Assembly (NCBI RefSeq): GCF_013388255.1 | Contig: NZ_CP058215.1 | Coordinates: 558,001 to 622,000, forward strand | DNA length: 64,000 nucleotides | Source of the DNA: Methanolobus zinderi | Lineage (GTDB): Archaea; Halobacteriota; Methanosarcinia; Methanosarcinales; Methanosarcinaceae | Direction of reading: 5' to 3' | Shown: one piece after another, positions 57,549-64,000 of the stretch | Layout: the number at the start of each line of letters is the position of its first letter | Numbering within the stretch: the stretch's first letter is position 1 | The notes under the pieces: generated by a model | Seen by the model: only the letters and a program-made list of their open reading frames with translations | Database searches by the model: none | What the model was told of the DNA's origin: nothing | Translations under genes and position numbers: made by a program

Positions 57549-58370
57549 TTACTTCCAGCTTATTCTGGCAGGTTCTCTTCCGGGTATGTTCTGTACTTTG
57601 TACTTCGGATATCCAAACATCATTGCATACTGGACTACATGTCCTTCGGGCAGGTCCAGTTCCTTAATAAGTGGCTCATGTTCTGATGCAGCCATTTTCA
57701 GAAATCCTGCCCAGCAGGTCCCCAGATCAAATGCCGGGGCTACAAGCTCAAACCATGAAAGGGCTATTATGCTGTCCGTAAAAGCCATGGGGTTTGCCTC
57801 GGCGGCGTGTGCTATTGCTACATGTGGTGCTCCGCGACATATGGGATCCTTTCCGGCTTCGTAGGCTTCAATGAGTGAAGGCACCACGGGCTTCAGTGGG
57901 TGCATTTGCTCACTGTCATGGATTTTACGCATCCATTCGATGCTAAGGCGTGTAAGCTTGCGCACTTCATCAGGGTCATGGATAATAAGCCAGTGTACGG
58001 GCTGGTTATTCATTGCCGATGGTGAGTAGCGGACTATATCAAGAATCTCCTCTATCGTTTCCCTGTCTGCCATCCTGTCTTTGTAATTACGAATTGATCG
58101 ACGTTGCCGCATGTAGACTCCCATTTGACCGGGCGTAATTGCATGCACGTCATCTTCAGATATTATTGGGTGTGTGGTTTTAAATTGAGGTGTAATCGCA
58201 CCTTCAGGACAAAAAGCTTCACAATTGCCACATTTCGTGCAATACGCTCCCACTTCGTCCGGCATGAAAGGCATGCCCTCACTGCCCGGGATGATCAGGC
58301 TCAGTGGACATATTTCCATGCAGGTGCCACAATTCGTACATGTCTGGGGATCAATGGAAATGGATTTCAT
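57549..58370 (-). CDS. Ferredoxin-nitroreductase fusion protein
   Basis: 273 residues from the ATG at 58370, chosen because GGAG lies 9 bases upstream and the ferredoxin domain begins there; a longer frame reaches the divergent gene. Residues 1-60 hold two [4Fe-4S] motifs (Cys11/14/17/21 and 44/47/50/54). Residues about 85-270 form an FMN-dependent nitroreductase domain (RRSIRNYKDR, SPSAMNNQPVHWLII, the C-terminal YPKYK). The fusion can move electrons from low-potential donors to FMN and an unknown acceptor. First gene of a two-gene unit with the Cys-rich protein. Confidence 0.87.
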   Translation of the reverse strand: MKSISIDPQTCTNCGTCMEICPLSLIIPGSEGMPFMPDEVGAYCTKCGNCEAFCPEGAITPQFKTTHPIISEDDVHAITPGQMGVYMRQRRSIRNYKDRMADRETIEEILDIVRYSPSAMNNQPVHWLIIHDPDEVRKLTRLSIEWMRKIHDSEQMHPLKPVVPSLIEAYEAGKDPICRGAPHVAIAHAAEANPMAFTDSIIALSWFELVAPAFDLGTCWAGFLKMAASEHEPLIKELDLPEGHVVQYAMMFGYPKYKVQNIPGREPARISWK

Positions 58371-58475
58371 GCTATTAAACTCCATCAATAATCTGCAAGC
58401 CTGCGTGATAAACATTTGTACTGCCCAGTCGTTTAACTGCAATACTTCTATATTCTCTGACTGTATAGCAACATC

Positions 58476-59249
58476 ATGGCAAGTTATCGGGCATTGGTCA
58501 TGGATGTGATCAGGCGGGCAGACATACTTCTGGAAGTAGTTGATGCCCGCTTTCCTGACGAGACTAGAAACAATTATGTCGAAGAGCAAATAATTCGCGC
58601 AGATAAACCCTTCATTATCGTTCTCAATAAATGTGACCTTGTTTCAAAAGAGAAACTTGAAAAGACAAAAAGTAGGTTTTCAAAGTTTGTCCCTGCAGTA
58701 TTCGTATCAGGGAAAGACAGGTTCGGCACGACCATCCTGCGACACAAGATCCTGGAAGTTGTGGAGGCTTCCACAATCATGGATCGTGATATCCTTGTAG
58801 GCTGCCTTGGCTATCCCAATACGGGCAAATCCTCGGTAATCAACGGTGTAAGTGGAAAACATAAGGCAGGAACCTCTTCTATATCAGGCCACACAAAGGG
58901 TGTGCAACATGTAAATGCAGGTTCCCGTATCAAGTTCATCGACACTCCGGGGGTAATTCCCTCAAATGAGTTCGACGAGATTATGCAGGGTCTTCTGGGC
59001 ATAAAAGATGCCACTCACTTAAAGGATACTGTCGGTGTGGCGATGAAGATAATAGAAGTCATGTGCTCTGAGAACAAAGCTGAACTGGAATCATTCTATA
59101 AGGTCGATATAGGGGACCTGGATGTCTATGAATCCCTTGAGGCTATAGGCAAGCGCAACAATTTCCTGAAGAAAAAAGGAGAGATTGACGAAACAAGAAC
59201 TGCCATCAGGATTATAAACGACTGGCAGAAAGGACAGTTCGTTGTATGA
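58476..59249 (+). CDS. Circularly permuted GTPase (YlqF/RbgA family)
   Basis: A 257-residue GTPase in which the G4 motif NKCD (residues 51-54) precedes G1 GYPNTGKSS (112-120) and G3 DTPG (156-159). Permuted GTPases of this type assist ribosome subunit assembly. The C-terminal part (about 165-257) is short and differs from bacterial RbgA. The start at 58476 lacks a clear ribosome site; ATG at 58500 is an alternative but would remove the first eight residues only. A 9-cysteine protein follows after 18 bases. Confidence 0.87.
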   Translation: MASYRALVMDVIRRADILLEVVDARFPDETRNNYVEEQIIRADKPFIIVLNKCDLVSKEKLEKTKSRFSKFVPAVFVSGKDRFGTTILRHKILEVVEASTIMDRDILVGCLGYPNTGKSSVINGVSGKHKAGTSSISGHTKGVQHVNAGSRIKFIDTPGVIPSNEFDEIMQGLLGIKDATHLKDTVGVAMKIIEVMCSENKAELESFYKVDIGDLDVYESLEAIGKRNNFLKKKGEIDETRTAIRIINDWQKGQFVV

Positions 59250-59267
59250 ATACTGAGGAGGATATTC

Positions 59268-59489
59268 GTGTCTGATAAACAGGGAAAATATTTCGGAGTT
59301 TGCACTTCCTATCATCATTCAAAGGGCTGCAGATGTCCTTCATGCCCCTCGTATCCTGAAAAAGGGAAGTACATGTTCTGTTCAAAGGGCAAAAGTCCGG
59401 CCTTTGGTAAGAAAGCAGGATGCCTTTGTAAGGATTGTGAGATCTACCGGAAGTTCCGGTTCGAGGGAGAGTACTTTTGTACTGAGTAA
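59268..59489 (+). CDS. Small nine-cysteine protein (DUF2769-like)
   Basis: A 73-residue protein with Cys at 12, 21, 23, 26, 38, 52, 54, 57 and 71. The CxCxxC pattern occurs twice (21-26 and 52-57), probably for two metal sites or an iron-sulfur cluster. It resembles the methanogen family DUF2769 in size and pattern, but the assignment is from memory. GTG start with AGGAGG 6 bases upstream, directly behind the GTPase. Confidence 0.75.
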   Translation: MSDKQGKYFGVCTSYHHSKGCRCPSCPSYPEKGKYMFCSKGKSPAFGKKAGCLCKDCEIYRKFRFEGEYFCTE

Positions 59490-59550
59490 TATAGGTAAAT
59501 GTCCAAAAAGTGTTTAAAATGCTGCTGATTATGGATACGAGTGGATTGCA

Positions 59551-60291
59551 ATGAGGATACATTGTTTACAGCATCTTGAATTCGAGACTTTAGGTAATAT
59601 CAATCAGTGGGTCCTGAGCAGAGGTCATACCCTTTCAAAGAGTATGCCATATGCGGGTGATACCTTTCCCGACCCGGATGAATTTGATCTGCTTGTTATA
59701 ATGGGAGGTCTTATGAGCGTATACCAGGAAGACAGTTTTTCCTGGCTGAAACCGGAGAAGGAATTCGTGAAAAAATGTCTCGATACTGGTAAATCAGTTT
59801 TTGGTATCTGCTTCGGGGCACAGATGCTTGCTGAAATACTTGGCTCGAAGGTAACACAAAACAGATATAAGGAGATAGGCTGGCATAAAGTAAGATTGAC
59901 AGGGAAATATGAAGTAGCTGGTCTGCTTTCCGGCTTTCCCGATGAGTTCACTGCATTCCAGTGGCATGGTGATACCTTTGAACTTCCCGAAAAAGCCATC
60001 CGTCTGTTTGAAAGTGACGCATGCAGGGAACAGGGCTTTATTTATGGTGCTAATGTGCTTGCTGTACAGTTTCATCCTGAGACTGACGAAAAAAGTATTC
60101 ATGATCTGGTGGAAAACTGCAGGAACGATCTTGTGGATGATCGGTATATCCAGAATGAGGATGCTATAATTTCAAAACAAGATTTTGTCAAAGGATCTGC
60201 ATCTCTGATGTTCTCCATTCTTGACTGGTTTGAGTCAGGTGTTCAATCAGGAACAGGTAGCAAGGTTCAATCTATGACTTGCAGGAGCTAG
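59551..60291 (+). CDS. Class I glutamine amidotransferase-like protein
   Basis: A 246-residue protein of the GMP-synthase-like amidotransferase group. The nucleophile Cys87 lies in GICFGAQMLAE and the His-Glu pair in VQFHPETDE (about residues 171-179). There is no synthase domain or gene beside it, so it may be a stand-alone hydrolase of gamma-glutamyl compounds. A C-terminal tail of about 50 residues follows the catalytic part. The next gene starts 3 bases after its stop. Confidence 0.84.
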   Translation: MRIHCLQHLEFETLGNINQWVLSRGHTLSKSMPYAGDTFPDPDEFDLLVIMGGLMSVYQEDSFSWLKPEKEFVKKCLDTGKSVFGICFGAQMLAEILGSKVTQNRYKEIGWHKVRLTGKYEVAGLLSGFPDEFTAFQWHGDTFELPEKAIRLFESDACREQGFIYGANVLAVQFHPETDEKSIHDLVENCRNDLVDDRYIQNEDAIISKQDFVKGSASLMFSILDWFESGVQSGTGSKVQSMTCRS

Positions 60292-60294
60292 ATA

Positions 60295-60762
60295 ATGGCA
60301 AATGAATTTGATAGTGAAAAAATAGAAAAAATGAAAGAGATGTGCAGAACGCGTCCGGTCCTGTATTCCGATCTTGATCATATGAAAAAAGGATCAACCG
60401 GCTTTCTTTATGAGCAGGGTTATTCCAATGAGGAAATAGCTGCTGCTCTGGAGCTGGATTTGCATGAGGTTGAAAACAATCTTGAGGGAACAGGATATCC
60501 ACTTGAGCTCCGTAAGGTTGAAAAATTCAAAGACATGCTTCCTCCGAATATCGGTGATGTAATAAAAATCAGAATACCCGAATGGGGATCAAAGGGTGCT
60601 CCTGTGGAAACAAAAGCAAGTGTGGTCCAGTATATTCTGAAAGGTGAAAGCTGCGGGTTGATCGTGCAACTCCTGGAGGATGTTGATACAGGCTATCCTA
60701 TAATGGCTGAAAAGAAAAAGAATGACGAAGCGGTGATCCCGCTTGACTGGTATGTACCTTGA
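60295..60762 (+). CDS. Uncharacterised 155-residue protein
   Basis: No family recognised. The first half is helical and contains a helix-turn-helix-like stretch FLYEQGYSNEEIAAALELDLHEV (about residues 37-59 in parts), while the second half looks beta-rich (GDVIKIRIPEWG; SCGLIVQLLEDVDTGYPI). There is no signal, membrane helix or Cys pattern. It has GGAG 7 bases upstream within the amidotransferase gene and is surely co-transcribed with it. Confidence 0.65.
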   Translation: MANEFDSEKIEKMKEMCRTRPVLYSDLDHMKKGSTGFLYEQGYSNEEIAAALELDLHEVENNLEGTGYPLELRKVEKFKDMLPPNIGDVIKIRIPEWGSKGAPVETKASVVQYILKGESCGLIVQLLEDVDTGYPIMAEKKKNDEAVIPLDWYVP

Positions 60763-60773
60763 AATAGATTTCC

Positions 60774-61685
60774 TTATACTTTTTGCAGGACACGCTCTTT
60801 GTTTGCGGATTCCGTAAATGATCCGATGCCGGTTCTTTTTATGCGGAGCATGTCGATCAGTCTCTGCTGGTTGTAATTGATTCCGTATGTGTTGTATCCT
60901 CCAAGTGAGCAGCGACCCTTTCTTGCATGCCCGTGAAAGTCAGAGCCCCCTGTCATCAGAAGATCATGTTTCCTGCAGATATTATACATAGTTTCTATCT
61001 GTTTCTTTGTACTGTTACCATAGAATACTTCAAATCCGTCAATGCCGCCATGGATCAATGACCCGGCTACAGTGGACAGCATCTGCGTACTTCCAAACAT
61101 GTCCAGACTCCTTAACAGGTGTGCACAGATTGCCTTTCCACCTGCTTCATGTATTGTTCTGATAGCTTCCTCGGCTTTGAATTTTTCTATTTCAACATAG
61201 AACCTTGAATTTTCACCCAGCCACTCGTTATGGAAATCGTAGTTAGTTATGTCGCCTTTAAGAACAGATGTACAGATGTCGTGTTTTGTTAATATCCCGC
61301 TGGCGTTTTCAAGTACTGAGTAATCGATTGTCCAGTCGTAGGATTCCAGCATAGAACATACCTTTCTGGCATATTTGAAGGCATTGTTCCTGGCTTCATC
61401 TGTTTTTTTGAGAAGCTCCGTGTCCTCCCTGTCAAAACCATAACCGAGAATATGTAATTCCATTTGTGGGATGTCAAGTTTTGTGGTAAATTCTATACCC
61501 GGTATGAATTCAATTCCTCTGCCTTCACATTCCTTTTCAGCAATGTCAAGACCTTCCACAGTATCATGGTCCGTGATACTTAATGCCTTCAACCCCAGTT
61601 CTGAAGCATACCCCACCAGTTCCCCGGGTTGCATATCACCATCGGAAAATGTCGTGTGTGAATGTAAGTCTACTATTGTCTTGAT
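60774..61685 (-). CDS. PHP-domain phosphoesterase with non-canonical start codon
   Basis: PHP-superfamily metal-dependent phosphoesterase. The first ATG (61634) lies downstream of the metal ligands: the in-frame codons before it encode IVDLHSHTTFSDGD, the conserved HxH motif of PHP proteins. From ATC at 61685 the product has about 303 residues, with His8/His10, then ITDHD (about 39-43), AICAHLLRS, TGGSDFHGH. AAGGTG lies 5 bases before this ATC, an ideal site if ATC (or ATA at 61676) is the initiator. A start codon changed by mutation or a sequence error is the alternative. Substrate unknown, possibly a small nucleotide. Confidence 0.82.
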   Translation of the reverse strand: MKTIVDLHSHTTFSDGDMQPGELVGYASELGLKALSITDHDTVEGLDIAEKECEGRGIEFIPGIEFTTKLDIPQMELHILGYGFDREDTELLKKTDEARNNAFKYARKVCSMLESYDWTIDYSVLENASGILTKHDICTSVLKGDITNYDFHNEWLGENSRFYVEIEKFKAEEAIRTIHEAGGKAICAHLLRSLDMFGSTQMLSTVAGSLIHGGIDGFEVFYGNSTKKQIETMYNICRKHDLLMTGGSDFHGHARKGRCSLGGYNTYGINYNQQRLIDMLRIKRTGIGSFTESANKERVLQKV

Positions 61686-61800
61686 TGTGACACCTTCATT
61701 AATGTATGCAGAAATTATTCTGCTTTATAAAATATGTATTTTTCCTATGGAATCTATATTCCATCTGGAATATATGTGTATGCTGTAAAAAAGATAGGTT

Positions 61801-61819
61801 TGTGGGTTTTCACCCACAT
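61801..61819 (-). terminator. Terminator hairpin after glnK
   Basis: TGTGGGT/ACCCACA (61801-61807/61812-61818), a perfect 7-bp stem with a 4-base loop; on the minus strand it is followed by a T-rich run (ATCTTTTTT). Confidence 0.6.
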
Positions 61820-61826
61820 GTTAAAT

Positions 61827-63366
<1,540 letters not shown>

Positions 63367-63367
63367 T

Positions 63368-63433
63368 TCAGATCACCCGCACACAGTTTCTAACTGCTTT
63401 TTTGAAAATCCTGCCAAAATTCGTTTCTTCCAT
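63368..63433 (-). CDS. Possible 21-residue upstream peptide of amtB
   Basis: ATG at 63433 has GGTGA 5 bases upstream and opens a 21-codon frame ([20 protein letters not shown]...) that stops one base before the amtB ATG. The peptide is basic and amphipathic. The position and good ribosome site suggest a leader ORF coupled to amtB translation; the product is otherwise unknown and chance is not excluded. Confidence 0.4.
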   Translation of the reverse strand: MEETNFGRIFKKAVRNCVRVI

Positions 63434-63656
63434 AGTTTTCACCATCTTTTTATCTTATTGGAACGGTTATATGAAACGTCTTTCCTTTTTCCTACTAGCT
63501 TATATTTATAATAATCGGTGTTTTTACATTAATATTTACAAGTTAAAATCATACAAACTCTTATAATTTTATTTCATAAGTAGATAACAATGCTTTTAAA
63601 CCTGAACTGTGACCCTTTTTTTTCTAAAATGGTGGATCCTTAAAGGAGTGAACCGG

Positions 63657-64000
63657 ATGGTCTCTAATAACGATGATACAAAACACAAAAATTGTTAAAA
63701 TCCCGGGATTAAGATAATTGTTGTAGCGTTTGCAGCGATTCTTTTTGTAATTCTATCTCTTGCTGCAGCTTCAGGTATGGTATATGTTCCAGGACGACAG
63801 AACTGATGGGAACGGACGAAGCAGTAGATCTGGGTGTGGAAGTGAACCCTGTGATATTTGATGAGCTTATTGAAGAACAGGGTGTCACATTGAACGATCC
63901 GGTCTCAGCTTATACACTCACAAGCAACATTCAATATTCCGATACTTCTCCCATGGACCTGAGCCTTTCAAGCTCCCAGCTCAGTTCGTATCTTCAGGCA
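63657..64000 (+). pseudogene. Disrupted gene for an exported or membrane-anchored protein (runs off the window)
   Basis: ATG at 63657 has AAAGGAG at a good distance but meets TAA after 13 codons. The same frame continues with a signal-type helix (IIVVAFAAILFVILSLAAAS, 63714-63773) and then a TGA at 63804. A different frame from about 63795 encodes a normal-looking acidic sequence (TELMGTDEAVDLGVEVNPV...) to the window end. The simplest reading is one gene with an early stop and a frameshift, so decayed or wrongly sequenced. The family is not recognised. Confidence 0.6.

Noticed and set aside
63693-63698. Pyrrolysine or stop-codon read-through in the broken exported-protein gene
   Set aside because: The in-frame stops are TAA and TGA, not TAG, and a frame change is also needed.

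Overview
The window is a chromosomal stretch of a methanogenic archaeon, most likely a member of the Methanosarcinaceae (a Methanolobus/Methanococcoides/Methanohalophilus-like genome; the genus cannot be fixed from sequence alone). The reasons are archaeal ribosomal protein operons, archaeal-type cca, Cbf5 and RpoD (with two ferredoxin clusters), CDP-archaeol synthase, ADP-dependent sugar kinases, TATA-box promoters and GGTG-type Shine-Dalgarno sites, together with methanogen-restricted families (a DUF2551 protein, a DUF1724-type regulator, small Cys-rich proteins) and a split CcmF of the kind expected in cytochrome-containing methanogens. The gene order is intact, with no insertion sequences, prophage or CRISPR array.

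Layout. 1-7.6 kb: two exported WD40-type beta-propeller proteins flanking argC, then two tandem ADP-dependent sugar kinases and an OGG1-type DNA glycosylase that look like one operon. 7.6-11.7 kb (minus strand): proA-proB-cca. 11.8-15.1 kb: a TauE/SafE permease and iorAB (indolepyruvate oxidoreductase), closed by a strong terminator hairpin. 15.1-16.0 kb: galU. 16.2-32.7 kb: a long leader and then the S10/spc/alpha-type ribosomal superoperon (uL3 to uL15, SecY, Adk, the EMC3-like insertase, Cmk, Cbf5), ending with tRNA-Ser(GGA). 32.8-34.7 kb (minus): an actin-like ATPase and a four-helix membrane partner. 35-36.1 kb: an MFS permease. 36.3-38.9 kb: uS13-uS4-uS11-RpoD behind a leader with three hairpins, followed by two identical tRNA-Leu(GAG) genes. 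39.1-39.8 kb: a structured leader, a 46-residue charged protein too short for usual gene finding, and a PRC-barrel protein. 39.9-43.2 kb: uppS, a DUF2551 protein, a radical SAM protein, a 2[4Fe-4S] ferredoxin and a flavoredoxin-like protein. 43.3-47.7 kb (minus): a type IV pilus/secretion ATPase and a large polytopic platform protein without pilins beside them. 47.9-50.2 kb: bacterial-type exonuclease VII (xseAB) and a methyltransferase. 50.3-52.3 kb (minus): CcmF split into two genes in reversed order. 52.4-56.2 kb: carS, pyrE, purD, argF and tRNA-Leu(CAG). 56.2-61.7 kb: a regulator and small redox or Cys-rich proteins, a permuted GTPase, a glutamine amidotransferase and a PHP-domain phosphoesterase whose true start lacks an ATG/GTG/TTG codon. 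61.8-63.4 kb (minus): amtB-glnK ammonium uptake with an upstream peptide ORF. 63.66 kb to the window end: a disrupted gene for an exported protein.

The most unusual items are (i) the hairpin leader plus 46-residue protein plus PRC-barrel unit, (ii) the actin-like/membrane protein pair with a palindrome in its promoter, (iii) the PHP gene with an ATC (or ATA) start, (iv) the amtB upstream peptide and the Tyr51-less GlnK, and (v) the unexplained ~370-base leader before uL3. No clearly new defence or mobile system was seen.
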